From assembly GCF_000719975.1 (NCBI RefSeq), contig NZ_JOIJ01000007.1, positions 1-64,000 on the forward strand: a stretch of 64,000 nt of DNA, written 5' to 3'. A model generated the notes under the pieces. The model worked only from the letters and a program-made list of their open reading frames with translations. It was not told the DNA's origin and searched no databases. Shown piece after piece: positions 52,345-61,221 of the stretch. A program made the translations under genes and the position numbers. Source of the stretch: Prauserella rugosa. Its GTDB lineage: Bacteria > Actinomycetota > Actinomycetes > Mycobacteriales > Pseudonocardiaceae. Within the stretch, counting starts at the first letter, position 1, and each line of letters opens with the position of its first letter.

Positions 52345-53691
52345 CGATGGGCCTCTCTTCCGGGAGTTCGTACCGACGCGAACGGTCGCGCAACGCCAGC
52401 GCGGACGCCAGCGTGATCGGACCGACGCGTCCCAGGAACATCAGCAGGGACAACACGAGGTGGCCGGCGGGGCCCACGTCGGCGGTGATTCCGGTGGACA
52501 GACCGACCGTGGCGAACGCCGAGATCACCTCGAACAGCACCTGTTCGACACGGAACGGGGTGATCGCGAGCATCGCCAGCGTGGCGAGCATGACGGCTCC
52601 CACGCTGAGCAGCACCACGGTCAGAGCCTGCCGCTGCACGAGCGCCGGAACCTTGCGGCCGAAGGCGTGCGTGGACGGTTCGCCCTTGATCTCGGAGTAG
52701 ATGACGAACGCGAGCAGGGCGAACGTCGTCACCTTGATGCCACCGGCCGTACCCGCGCTGCCGCCGCCGATGAACATCAGGATGTCGTTGACCAGCAGCG
52801 TGCCCGACTCCATCTCGCCGACGTCGACGCTGTTGAACCCGGCGGTTCTCGGCATGGCGCCGTGGAACAGTCCGGCGAGCAGCTTGCCTCCGACGCCGAA
52901 GCCGCCGAGCGTCTCGGGGTTGTTCCACTCCGCCGTCGTGATCACCACCGCGCCGATCAGCAACAGCACGCCGCTGTGATCAGGGTCAGCTTGGCGTGCA
53001 TCGACCAGCGGACGCGGCGGCGCCGGTGCTTCCACAGCTCGATCCACACGGGGAAGCCGAGACCACCGGCCAGCATCGCGAGCATCACCGGCACGCACAC
53101 CTACGGGTCGGTCGCGAAACCCATGAGGCTGTCGGAGTACAACGCGAACCCGGCGTTGTTGAACGCCGAGATCGCATGGAACACGCCGTGGTAGACCGCG
53201 CGCCCGGTCTCGTACCCGTACCCGATCGCCAGCCGCGCGGTCAGCACCGCCGCGACGATCAGCTCCAGCACGAGCGACACGGTGATGACGCCGCGCACCA
53301 CGCGCCGCACGTCCCCGAGGTCGAGGGCTTTCGTCTCGGCCTGTGCGGTGAGCCGCATTCGCAGCCCGAACCGGCGCGAGACGAGCAGGCCGAGCAGCGA
53401 GGCGGTGGTCATGATGCCGAGACCGCCCAGCTGGATCAGCCCGAGGATCACCAGCTCGCCGAACGTCGACCAGTACTCGGGCGTGTCCACGACGATCAGT
53501 CCGGTCACGCACAACGCCGAGATCGACGTGAACAGCGCCGTCACGAACCCGGTCGCCTCGCCCGACTCGCTCGACGCGGGCAGGGCGAGCAGCACGGTGC
53601 CGCAGGCTGCGGCGAGCGCGAAGCCCACTACGACGATGCGAGCAGGCTGCCGCCACGTGGGCAGCAGTCGCCTCAGTACGCCGGTACGCAC
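52337..53691 (-). pseudogene. trkH: trkH/ktrB potassium channel subunit, disrupted by a stop codon and a frameshift
   Basis: Protein similarity to TrkH/KtrB spans the whole region but in two frames. GTG 53691 begins VRTGVLRRLLP; pore blocks such as FTSISALCVTGLIVV follow, to GFATDP, then TAG at 53101-53103 where the frame continues VCVPVMLAMLAGGLGFPVW. A Trp codon (TGG) is expected there. About 125 nt later, near 52972-52978, one base is missing (TLIT then SGVLLLIGAVVIT in the next frame). The second part carries RTAGFNSVDV and GGGSAGTAGGIKV and ends by overlapping trkA. Either this is a fresh pseudogene or two sequencing errors lie close together. Confidence 0.85.
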
Positions 53692-53692
53692 C

Positions 53693-55132
53693 TCACGCGG
53701 AGCGTTCGGGGCGGCCCTCGGCCGCCCACTCGGTGTGGAACACGCCCTCCCGGTCCACCCTGCGGTACGTGTGCGCGCCGAAGTAGTCGCGCTGGCCCTG
53801 CACGAGCGCCGCGGGCAGCCGCTCGGCGCGCAGCGCGTCGTAGTAGGCCAGTGCCGTGGAGAAGCCCGGCGTCGGGATGCCGAGCCGGACGGCGGTCGAG
53901 ACCACCGAACGCCAGGCGTCCTGCGCATCCTCGACGGCCTTGCGGAACCCGCCGCTGGTCAGCAGCGTCTGCAGGCCCGGCTCGGCCTCGTAGGCGGCAC
54001 GGATGTCGTTGAGGAACCTGGCGCGGATGATGCAGCCGCCGCGCCAGATGGACGCGACCGCACCCAGGTCGATGTCCCAGCCGTACTCGGCGCCGCCCGC
54101 GAGGATCTGGTTGAAGCCCTGCGCGTAGGCCACCACTTTGGACGCGTACAGGGCCTGCTCGACGTCGTCGGCGAACCGGTCGGCGTCCGAACCGGACAGC
54201 GGCGCCCGCGTCGGACCGGCCAGTCCGCGAGCGGAGGCACGCAGGTCGGCGTGGCCGGACAGCGACCTGGCGAACGTCGCCTCGGCGATCCCCGTGATCG
54301 GCTGGCCGAGGTCGAGTCCGATCTGGACCGTCCAGCGGCCGGTGCCCTTCTGCTCGGCCTGGTCGGCGACGACGTCGACGAACGGCTTGCCGGTCGCGGC
54401 GTCGGTGTGGCCGAGGACCTCGGCCGTGATCTCGATGAGGTACGACTCGAGCCGTCCGGAGTTCCAGGTGCGGAACACGTCGGCGATCTGTGCCGGCTCG
54501 TAGCCGAGTGCGCCGCGCAGCAGGTCGAACGACTCGGCGATCAACTGCATGTCGGAGTACTCGATGCCGTTGTGGACCATCTTGACGAAGTGGCCCGCTC
54601 CGTCCGGCCCGACGTGGGTGCAGCACGGGTCGCCGTCCACCTTGGCCGAGATGCTCTCCAGGAGCGGCCCGAGCGACTCGTACGACTCGGCCGACCCGCC
54701 GGGCATGATGCTCGGGCCGTGCAGCGCGCCCTCCTCGCCGCCGGACACTCCCGTGCCGACGAAGTGCAGGCCGCGTTCGCGCAGCGCCGCCTCCCTCCTG
54801 CGGGTGTCGGCGAAGTGGGCGTTGCCTGCGTCGACGATCACATCGCCCGGTTCGAGCAGCGGTGCGAACTCCTCGATCACCGCGTCGGTCGGCTCGCCCG
54901 CCTTGACCATGATGACGAGCTTGCGGGGACGTTCGAGCGCGTCGACGAACTCGCGCGCCGAGTACGTCGGGAGGAACTCGCCCTCGTCCCCGAACTGCTC
55001 GACCAGCTCGCGCGTGCGTGTTTCGGACCTGTTGTGCAGTGCGACCGCATGCCCGTGGCGGGCCAGATTGCGGGCCAGATTGCGCCCCATGACGGCGAGT
55101 CCGGTGACGCCGATATCGGCCTTCTTCGTCAT
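53693..55132 (-). CDS. gnd: 6-phosphogluconate dehydrogenase, decarboxylating
   Basis: A 479-residue enzyme of the oxidative pentose phosphate pathway; 6-phosphogluconate plus NADP+ gives ribulose 5-phosphate, CO2 and NADPH. The Rossmann motif is IGVTGLAVMGRNLARNLA (about residue 7); catalytic residues lie in FVGTGVSGGEEGALHGPSIMPGG and HFVKMVHNGIEYSDMQLIAE (Lys and Asn, about residue 187). The C-terminal helical domain ends QRDYFGAHTYRRVDREGVFHTEW in sequence order. Length is typical of the long 480-residue form. It lies upstream of trkH on the same strand, with a stop 2 nt from its start. Confidence 0.95.
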   Translation of the reverse strand: MTKKADIGVTGLAVMGRNLARNLARHGHAVALHNRSETRTRELVEQFGDEGEFLPTYSAREFVDALERPRKLVIMVKAGEPTDAVIEEFAPLLEPGDVIVDAGNAHFADTRRREAALRERGLHFVGTGVSGGEEGALHGPSIMPGGSAESYESLGPLLESISAKVDGDPCCTHVGPDGAGHFVKMVHNGIEYSDMQLIAESFDLLRGALGYEPAQIADVFRTWNSGRLESYLIEITAEVLGHTDAATGKPFVDVVADQAEQKGTGRWTVQIGLDLGQPITGIAEATFARSLSGHADLRASARGLAGPTRAPLSGSDADRFADDVEQALYASKVVAYAQGFNQILAGGAEYGWDIDLGAVASIWRGGCIIRARFLNDIRAAYEAEPGLQTLLTSGGFRKAVEDAQDAWRSVVSTAVRLGIPTPGFSTALAYYDALRAERLPAALVQGQRDYFGAHTYRRVDREGVFHTEWAAEGRPERSA

Positions 55133-55176
55133 GTGGCCGACCCTACTCCGACCTCGGGCTTTGGGGCAGAGCCGGA

Positions 55177-55190
55177 AAACGGTAACGTTT
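55177..55190. promoter_or_regulatory. Palindrome in the gnd/XRE divergent promoter
   Basis: AAACG-GTAA-CGTTT overlaps TAACGT, a -10-like hexamer for the XRE gene whose ATG lies 11 nt downstream. Candidate autoregulatory operator. Confidence 0.5.
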
Positions 55191-55198
55191 GCGCCGCC

Positions 55199-56056
55199 AT
55201 GGCCAGTACCGTGACCTCCCGCCGCAAGCAACTCGGCAACGAGTTGCGGCATGCGCGTACCAACGCGGGGATGACCCAGCAGCACGTCGCGGAGATCCTC
55301 GGCTGCACGCAGGGCAAGGTCAACAAGATCGAGTCCGGTGCGGTCGGTGCCAAGCTCGGCGATGTCCGAACCATGATCGACGCGTACGGCGTCACGGGTG
55401 AGGAAGCCGACACGCTCCTCAACCTCGCGCGCGCGGCCGCGGGACAGCGTGGCCACTGGTCGGGCTACCGGTCGGTCGTGCCGCACTGGTTCCGCACGTT
55501 CACCGACCTCGAGCCCGCAGCCGCCGAGATCATGACGTGGCACGGTGAGCGCATCCCCGGTCCGCTGCAGTCCGAGCACTACATGCTCAAGCAGTTCACC
55601 GAGTTCGGTTCCGGCGACATCACGTCGCTGGTGCGCAATCGCCTCGACCGCAAGGCCGTCTTCGACCAGGAGCAGCCGCCGTACTACCGGTTCATCCTGT
55701 CCGAGGGGGCGCTGCGCAGGGCGCCGGGAGGCCGCTCACCCGGCGTGATGCTGGACCAGATGGAGCACCTCATCGAGCTGGACCGCCGCAGCAGGGTCTA
55801 CATCCACGTGCTGCCGTTCGAGGCCAAGCTCGCCGCCGTGCCCAACGACTTCACGATCATGCGATTCCCCGACCGCACCCGGGACTTCGTCTACGTCGAG
55901 CACTCGGCGGGCGGGATCTACCTCGACGACATGAAGGACTTCCAGATCTTCGTCGACTCCTGGGACCGGCTGCGCGGTGCTGCGCTGGAGCGCAACGAGA
56001 CGCGTGAGTTCGTGCAGGAGATGGCCGATCACTACCGCTCGCAGCTCGTCACCTGA
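55199..56056 (+). CDS. XRE family regulator with DUF5753 domain
   Basis: A 285-residue protein. The N-terminal helix-turn-helix is LGNELRHARTNAGMTQQHVAEILGCTQGKVNKIESGAVGAKL (about residues 11-52 in sequence order); the C-terminal DUF5753 domain includes TDLEPAAAEIMTWHGERIPGPLQSEHYM and RFPDRTRDFVYVEHSAGGIYLDD. Such proteins come in many copies in filamentous actinomycetes, beside DUF397 proteins, and control development or antibiotic genes. A DUF397 gene follows 586 bp later on the same strand. A self-operator palindrome overlaps its -10 box. Confidence 0.92.
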   Translation: MASTVTSRRKQLGNELRHARTNAGMTQQHVAEILGCTQGKVNKIESGAVGAKLGDVRTMIDAYGVTGEEADTLLNLARAAAGQRGHWSGYRSVVPHWFRTFTDLEPAAAEIMTWHGERIPGPLQSEHYMLKQFTEFGSGDITSLVRNRLDRKAVFDQEQPPYYRFILSEGALRRAPGGRSPGVMLDQMEHLIELDRRSRVYIHVLPFEAKLAAVPNDFTIMRFPDRTRDFVYVEHSAGGIYLDDMKDFQIFVDSWDRLRGAALERNETREFVQEMADHYRSQLVT

Positions 56057-56140
56057 GGCGCGGGGTCGCTCGGCGCATCCGCGCGGCGCGCGCCGGGAGG
56101 TCGCGGTGGGCCGGGTGGGGGTTCGGACTCGGAGAGTGGC

Positions 56141-56359
56141 TCAGAGACGGACGACGTAGCGCGAGGTGAGCCTGCGGTCGTCGAGGGGGTAACCGGCCGT
56201 TTCGGCGGCGTCGCCGACGTCGCTGCGCGTACTCGGCCTGCGCGCGACGAGTCCGGGACCGAAACGACGTGGTTTGCGCGGAGACGGCAGCGACGGCTCG
56301 GTCACGTCGTGTTCCGTGCCCGAAGCGCCTGCCCGGGTCATCTCGAGTCGTACGGCCAT
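56141..56359 (-). CDS. Small hypothetical protein inserted between XRE and DUF397 genes
   Basis: A 72-residue frame starting MAVRLEMTRAGASGTEHDV and ending DDRRLTSRYVVRL, transcribed opposite to its flanks. GGGGTGGAAG lies before ATG 56359. It is Arg-rich and has no recognised domain. Position inside a regulator pair suggests a lineage-specific gene; it could be spurious. Confidence 0.4.
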   Translation of the reverse strand: MAVRLEMTRAGASGTEHDVTEPSLPSPRKPRRFGPGLVARRPSTRSDVGDAAETAGYPLDDRRLTSRYVVRL

Positions 56360-56452
56360 CTGCTTCCACCCCCGCCTTGTACTGCGGTTTCTCTGCGGAC
56401 CTGTGGTGTCCCTCGCAAGCGGACGGGCCGGGGTCGACCCGTCGCCTAGCGT

Positions 56453-56466
56453 TAGGAATAATCCTA
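56453..56466. promoter_or_regulatory. Palindrome TAGGA-ATAA-TCCTA upstream of the DUF397 unit
   Basis: TAGGAATAATCCTA is a perfect inverted repeat, AT-rich within GC-rich DNA, lying 18 nt before GTG 56484 and overlapping TAGGAATAAT, a likely -10. Candidate binding site of the XRE regulator. Confidence 0.5.
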
Positions 56467-56483
56467 GGAGGGGATTAATCACG

Positions 56484-56612
56484 GTGTCGACCGGCGGACG
56501 TGAAGTTCCCACGGATGGACGCACGCTTCGGCGGGTTTGGCATCGATACACAGGGAGAAACCGGATGGGCAGGGCAGAATCGGGCCGGACGGCAGGTCGT
56601 CCGGGGCGTTGA
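56484..56612 (+). CDS. Possible 42-residue small protein before DUF397
   Basis: GTG 56484 follows AGGAGGGG and opens a 42-codon frame, VSTGGREVPTDGRTLRRVW at the start, ending GRPGR. It is Arg/Gly-rich with no known domain. It ends 29 nt before the DUF397 gene, so the two could share a transcript. Support is only the ribosome site and position. Confidence 0.35.
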   Translation: MSTGGREVPTDGRTLRRVWHRYTGRNRMGRAESGRTAGRPGR

Positions 56613-56641
56613 CCTGCACTCTGACCGGTACGGAGGTAGAC

Positions 56642-56908
56642 ATGGCCGACCGCACAGTTGAAGAGGATTATTACGACCCTGCAACCGTGTCGAGCAGGTT
56701 CGACCCGATCGGATGGCAGAAGTCGTTCGCCAGTGAGCCGAACGGGGGCAACTGCGTCGAGGTCAACTTCGGTGACAGAGCCGGCGACGGCCATGTGGGT
56801 GTACGCGACACCAAGCTCGAAGACAGCCCGGTCTTCATGTTCACGCGCGGTGAATGGAACGCCTTCGTGACCGCGGTCAAGGCAGGTCAGTTCGATCTGC
56901 CCGCCTGA
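56642..56908 (+). CDS. DUF397 family protein
   Basis: An 88-residue DUF397 protein: WQKSFASEPNGGNCVEVNFGD, VGVRDTKLEDSPVFMFTRGEWNAFVTAVKAGQFDLP are the family hallmarks (GxxCVEV and the F-x-x-xEWxAFV end). DUF397 proteins are partners of XRE/DUF5753 regulators. ATG 56642 has GGAGG 5 nt upstream. Together with 55199-56056 it forms the usual regulator/effector pair, separated here by a small antisense gene. Confidence 0.92.
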   Translation: MADRTVEEDYYDPATVSSRFDPIGWQKSFASEPNGGNCVEVNFGDRAGDGHVGVRDTKLEDSPVFMFTRGEWNAFVTAVKAGQFDLPA

Positions 56909-57017
56909 GCACGGAATCCGGTGCGGCGACGGCGGGCTGGTACCCGCCCCAGCTGCACCCGTGGCCACGCGGCCCCCGGCGTATCGACCGGGGCCGTGAG
57001 GCCGTAGACTTGGAATC

Positions 57018-57101
57018 GGACCCCCGCGGCGTCCACCCTGCGAACCTCCCCAGGGCCGGAAGGCAGCAAGGATAAGCAGGCTCTGACGGGTGCGGGGGTC
57101 C
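57018..57101 (+). ncRNA. ffs: Signal recognition particle RNA (4.5S, small bacterial type)
   Basis: The closing stem GGACCCCCGC/GCGGGGGTCC encloses the universal SRP apical hairpin with GGCCGGAAGGCAGCAAGGATAAG, whose conserved GGAAGGCAGCA loop binds Ffh. TAGACT lies at 57005-57010, 7 nt before the RNA. A T-run (57104-57112) after the stem ends transcription. Position next to dnaX is standard. Confidence 0.95.
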
Positions 57102-57264
57102 CCTTATTTTTTCCCGGCCTCGCTGTGTCCGGCCTCGCTGTGCCGGACCGCATGTCCTCCCTCGAGCACCGCTGTGACCGTTATGAACGAAACCGGTCGC
57201 CATGTCGTTGCCGTGCCTAGCATCAGCCCTCGCGCGACGAGGCGCTGACCGCGAGGAGGCCGGT

Positions 57265-58767
57265 ATGGCAGCCGCAGCCACATCTCTGTCAGGGCGAGGC
57301 CCGGGACACGGCAGGCCGCCGGGAAGGCGCCGCCGCCGCGTCCTCCTTCGCGGAACCACAGCCGTGGCCGTCGGCCTCGCATCCCTGACGACACCGCTAC
57401 CTGCGTCCGCCACCCCGGCGACCGAGCCGGGGAACGCCCGGCCCACGGTCACGGACTGTCCGGCGGACATCGCCGACCTCGCGACCTGTTATCGCGGCCA
57501 GGACGTCAACGGCGCCTACTACGCCATCGCGGTCCCGCACGAGTGGAACGGCTCGCTCGTCATGCACGCGCACGGCGGGCCCGATCTGGAACCCGAGGGC
57601 TCCGATCCCGAACGGAGCGTCGACGACCTCGAACGCTGGACGGTCATGGTCGAGGAGGGCTACGCATGGGCCGGCTCGTCCTACCGTCGCGGTGGATACG
57701 GCGTCCGGATGGCCGCGGAGGACACCGAAACCCTGCGGCAGCTGTACGTCGACCACTTCGGCCAACCGCGCAGGAACTTCGTGCACGGCCAGTCGTGGGG
57801 CGGGAACGTCGCCGCCAAGATCGCCGAGATCGACGCCGCCCGTGAGCGGCCCGCCTACGACGGTGCGCTGCTGACCAACGGCCTGGTGGCGGGCGGATCC
57901 CGCGGTTACGACTACCGCGTCGATCTGCGGGTCGTGTACCAGTACTACTGCGGCAACCATCCGCGTCCGACGGAGCCGCAGTACCCACTGTGGATGGGTC
58001 TGCCGGAGAACTCGACCATGACCCAGGACGACCTGCGCGCGCGGCTCGACGAATGCACCGGCTACTCGTCCCGGCCCCAGGAACGCACGGCAGGCCAGCA
58101 GCAGCGTCTCGACGACATCCTCGCGGTGACGCGGATCCCGGAGCGCTCCCTGGCCTCGCATCTCAACTGGGCGACGTTCACGTTCCGGGACATCGTCCAC
58201 AACCGGCTCGACGGCCGGAACCCGTTCGGCAACCGCGGGGTGCGCTACACGGGTTCGCACGACGACAAGGCACTCAACGCAGGAGTCGAGCGGTTCACCG
58301 CCGACCGTTCCGCCCGGCGCGACCTCTCGTACGACAGCGACCTCACCGGTGCCGTGTCGATGCCGGTGCTGAGCCTGCACGCGATCGGCGACCCCACCGT
58401 CTTCGTCGAACACGAATCGGCCTACCTGGCGAGTCTCGAGGGCGCGGGCACCGACGAGCACCTGGTGCAGACGTTCACGACCGAGACCGAGCACAGCTCG
58501 CTGAGCGATGCCGAGTACGCGAATTCGATCGCGGCACTGTCGACATGGGTCACCACCGGCAGGAAACCGACGCCCCGTGCGATCGCCGCCACGTGCCCCT
58601 CGTTCGACGCGGTCTACGGGACGGGTTGTCACTACCGGCCCGACCACCGTCCCGCCGACTATCACTCCCGCATGTATCCGCGGCAGGGCGAACGGGACTG
58701 GCCCGCGCTCACCGCCGAACGGGAGGAGCACTGGAGTCACCGGCCCGGGGTCGGTATCGAGCCCTGA
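57265..58767 (+). CDS. Secreted alpha/beta hydrolase-like protein
   Basis: A 500-residue protein with a twin-Arg-like N-region (GRRRRRVLLRGTTAVAVGLASL) and a signal peptide to about residue 49 (PLPASA). The catalytic-type core holds VPHEWNGSLVMHAHGGPDLEP, the nucleophile elbow NFVHGQSWGGNVAAK (about residue 176), and a late LHAIGDPTVFVEHE Asp/His pair region. Two Cys (TCYRGQ, DECTGYS) may form a disulfide. Resembles actinobacterial exported hydrolases of unknown substrate. ATG 57265 has GAGGCC upstream. It lies between ffs and dnaX. Confidence 0.85.
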   Translation: MAAAATSLSGRGPGHGRPPGRRRRRVLLRGTTAVAVGLASLTTPLPASATPATEPGNARPTVTDCPADIADLATCYRGQDVNGAYYAIAVPHEWNGSLVMHAHGGPDLEPEGSDPERSVDDLERWTVMVEEGYAWAGSSYRRGGYGVRMAAEDTETLRQLYVDHFGQPRRNFVHGQSWGGNVAAKIAEIDAARERPAYDGALLTNGLVAGGSRGYDYRVDLRVVYQYYCGNHPRPTEPQYPLWMGLPENSTMTQDDLRARLDECTGYSSRPQERTAGQQQRLDDILAVTRIPERSLASHLNWATFTFRDIVHNRLDGRNPFGNRGVRYTGSHDDKALNAGVERFTADRSARRDLSYDSDLTGAVSMPVLSLHAIGDPTVFVEHESAYLASLEGAGTDEHLVQTFTTETEHSSLSDAEYANSIAALSTWVTTGRKPTPRAIAATCPSFDAVYGTGCHYRPDHRPADYHSRMYPRQGERDWPALTAEREEHWSHRPGVGIEP

Positions 58768-58812
58768 CCCGCTCGGCGCGCGGTGTCGGTGGGGGTCGGT
58801 ACGCTCGCTGCC

Positions 58813-61209
58813 GTGGCTCTCGCTCTGTACCGCAAGTACCGGCCCTCGACCTTCGCCGAGGTCGTGGGGCAGGAGCACGTCACCGAACCGCTCCGGACGG
58901 CGTTGGCTGCCGGGCGCATCAACCACGCCTACCTGTTCTCGGGCCCCCGCGGGTGCGGCAAGACCTCGAGCGCGCGCATCATGGCGCGCTCGCTCAACTG
59001 CGAACAGGGACCGACGCCCGACCCGTGCGGTGAATGCGGCCCCTGCAGGGCGCTCGCGCCCGAGGGGCCGGGCAGCGTCGACGTCACCGAGCTCGACGCC
59101 GCCAGCCACGGTGGTGTCGACGACGCCCGCGAGCTCCGCGACCGCGCGTTCTACGCGCCCGCCGAATCGCGGTACCGCGTGTTCATCATCGACGAGGCCC
59201 ACATGGTCACGACGCAGGGCTTCAACGCCCTGCTGAAGATCGTCGAGGAACCGCCCGAACACCTCATCTTCATCTTCGCCACCACGGAGCCGGACAAGGT
59301 CCTGACCACCATCCGGTCGCGGACGCACCACTATCCGTTCCGGCTCATCCCGCCGACGGCGATGCGCGAACTGCTCGAACGCAACGTCGCCGCCGAGGGC
59401 ATCCAGGTCGAGCCCGCGGTCTACCCGCTCGTGGTCCGCGCGGGAGGCGGCTCGGCGCGCGACACCCAGTCGGTGCTCGACCAGTTGCTCGCCGGCGCCG
59501 GCCCCGAGGGCGTCACCTACGACAGGGCGGTCGCCCTGCTCGGCGTCACCGACGCCGCGCTGATCGACTCGATGGTCGACGCCCTCGCGGCGGACGACCA
59601 CAAGGAGGTCTTCGGCACCATCGACCGGCTCGCCGAGGCGGGCCACGATCCGCGGCGGTTCGCCAGCGACCTGCTCGACCGGTTCCGCGATCTGATCCTG
59701 CTGCGTTCCGTCCCGGACGCCGCGGCGCGCGGCATGGTCGCCGCGCCGGAGGAGGAGCTGAGCCGCATGGTGGCGCAGGCCGAGCGCCTCCAGCCCGGCA
59801 CGCTCACGCGATACGCCGAGCTGTTGCACAACGGCCTGCTCGAGATGCGAGGCGCCACCGCGCCGCGACTGCTGCTCGAACTCCTCGCCGCGCGCATGCT
59901 GCTGCCCGAGGTCGCCGACGACGAGGGCGCGGTGCTGCAGCGCGTCGAACGGCTCGAACGCCGCATGACGGCGGGAGGTTCGGCACCGGGGGGTGAGCCA
60001 GCCCCCGAGCGCACCTTCGAACGGCCTTCGCAGCGTGTGCAGAAGCCCGACCCCGCGCCCCAGCAGCAGGCTCAACCACAACAGCAGGCCGAGCAGCAAC
60101 CGCGGGCCGCCGAGAGTCCCGCCGCGCAACCGTCTGCCGCACCCGCGGCCCAGGCTCCGCAGCAGCCCGCGGCCCCGGCCGGTCCCGCTGCCGACTCTCC
60201 TGCCGAGCCTGCTGTCGACTCTGCTGCGGCGTCCACGGGTTCCGCGGCGAATGCCACCGCGGGCGCGGTGGCCGAACCGGCACAGCAGGACCCCGCAGCA
60301 CCGGAACCGGCGGCGAGCGCCGACGGCGAGTCGTCCGGCGCGCCGGGAGCCATCGACGCCGCTGCGCTGCGGCAGTACTGGCCGCAGCTGCTGTCCACGG
60401 TGCGCAAGGCCAGCCGCAGCACCGAGGCGATGCTGACCAACGCGACCGTGCACAGCGTCGAGGGCAACGGCGTGACGCTCACCCACACCGCCGAACCACT
60501 GGCCAGGCGGCTGTCCGAACCGCGCAACGCCGATTGCATCGCCGCGGCGTTGGCCGAACTGCTCGGCGGGCAGTGGCAGGTGCGATGCCTGCACACCAGC
60601 GCCGTCTCCGCGGCCGCACCGTCAGCCGCGTCGCAGGGCGCTGCGCCGAATGCCCCGCAGCGCAGGCAGGCCGCCCCGGCACAGCCCGCGCCCGGCAACA
60701 ACTCCGGCAATGGCTTCAACGCTGGCTCCAGCGCCGGCTCCGGTGCCGGCTCCGGTGCGCAGAACGGTTCGGGTCCGGCCCATGAGCCGGCACGGGGCGA
60801 CTCGGCGCAGCGTGGCCCGGCTGAGCGTGGCTCGGCGCCGCCCGCCGCAGGCGCCGCGCCGGACGGCGGATCCGCCAGTCAACCGCAGGCAGCCCGGGAG
60901 CAGGCTGTGCCCGGGGGCCACCAACCGCAGCAGGCCGCCGACCGTCCCGGCAGGCCGACGCCGACCACGACCGAACCCGACATCCCCCTTCCCCCCGAAC
61001 CGGACGACGACGAGTACGGCGAACCCGAGCCGCCGTCGCCGGAACAGACGGGGAACGCGCGGGCACAGCAGGCGTCACCGGGAGCCGCCTCAGGAGCTGG
61101 AACATCAGGAGCCGGAGCACCCGGGGCCCAGGACGCCGGCTCGGACGACCCCGACGCCGTGGCCGAACGTCTGCTGTCCGACCACCTCGGCGCGCGGCCG
61201 ATCGACTGA
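58813..61209 (+). CDS. dnaX: DNA polymerase III subunit gamma/tau
   Basis: A 798-residue clamp-loader ATPase. YRKYRPSTFAEVVGQEHV starts the AAA+ domain; Walker A is GPRGCGKTSSARIMARSLNC, the zinc knuckle is CEQGPTPDPCGECGPC, Walker B is VFIIDEAHM, and the sensor/arginine region ATTEPDKVLTTIRSRT follows. Residues about 405-530 and 620-798 are low-complexity Ala/Pro/Gln/Gly linkers around the conserved tau domain (REYWPQLLSTVRKAS-like ALRQYWPQLLSTVRKAS, about 525-620). GTG 58813 has no ribosome site but lies 7 nt after TACGCT, so leaderless translation is likely. No programmed frameshift site is obvious. Confidence 0.95.
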   Translation: MALALYRKYRPSTFAEVVGQEHVTEPLRTALAAGRINHAYLFSGPRGCGKTSSARIMARSLNCEQGPTPDPCGECGPCRALAPEGPGSVDVTELDAASHGGVDDARELRDRAFYAPAESRYRVFIIDEAHMVTTQGFNALLKIVEEPPEHLIFIFATTEPDKVLTTIRSRTHHYPFRLIPPTAMRELLERNVAAEGIQVEPAVYPLVVRAGGGSARDTQSVLDQLLAGAGPEGVTYDRAVALLGVTDAALIDSMVDALAADDHKEVFGTIDRLAEAGHDPRRFASDLLDRFRDLILLRSVPDAAARGMVAAPEEELSRMVAQAERLQPGTLTRYAELLHNGLLEMRGATAPRLLLELLAARMLLPEVADDEGAVLQRVERLERRMTAGGSAPGGEPAPERTFERPSQRVQKPDPAPQQQAQPQQQAEQQPRAAESPAAQPSAAPAAQAPQQPAAPAGPAADSPAEPAVDSAAASTGSAANATAGAVAEPAQQDPAAPEPAASADGESSGAPGAIDAAALRQYWPQLLSTVRKASRSTEAMLTNATVHSVEGNGVTLTHTAEPLARRLSEPRNADCIAAALAELLGGQWQVRCLHTSAVSAAAPSAASQGAAPNAPQRRQAAPAQPAPGNNSGNGFNAGSSAGSGAGSGAQNGSGPAHEPARGDSAQRGPAERGSAPPAAGAAPDGGSASQPQAAREQAVPGGHQPQQAADRPGRPTPTTTEPDIPLPPEPDDDEYGEPEPPSPEQTGNARAQQASPGAASGAGTSGAGAPGAQDAGSDDPDAVAERLLSDHLGARPID

Positions 61210-61221
61210 CGAACCGGCCGC

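Noticed and set aside
58813..61209. Programmed frameshift in dnaX giving a short gamma form
   Set aside because: No A-rich slippery heptamer or stop in the shifted frame at a suitable place could be seen; actinobacterial dnaX usually makes only tau.
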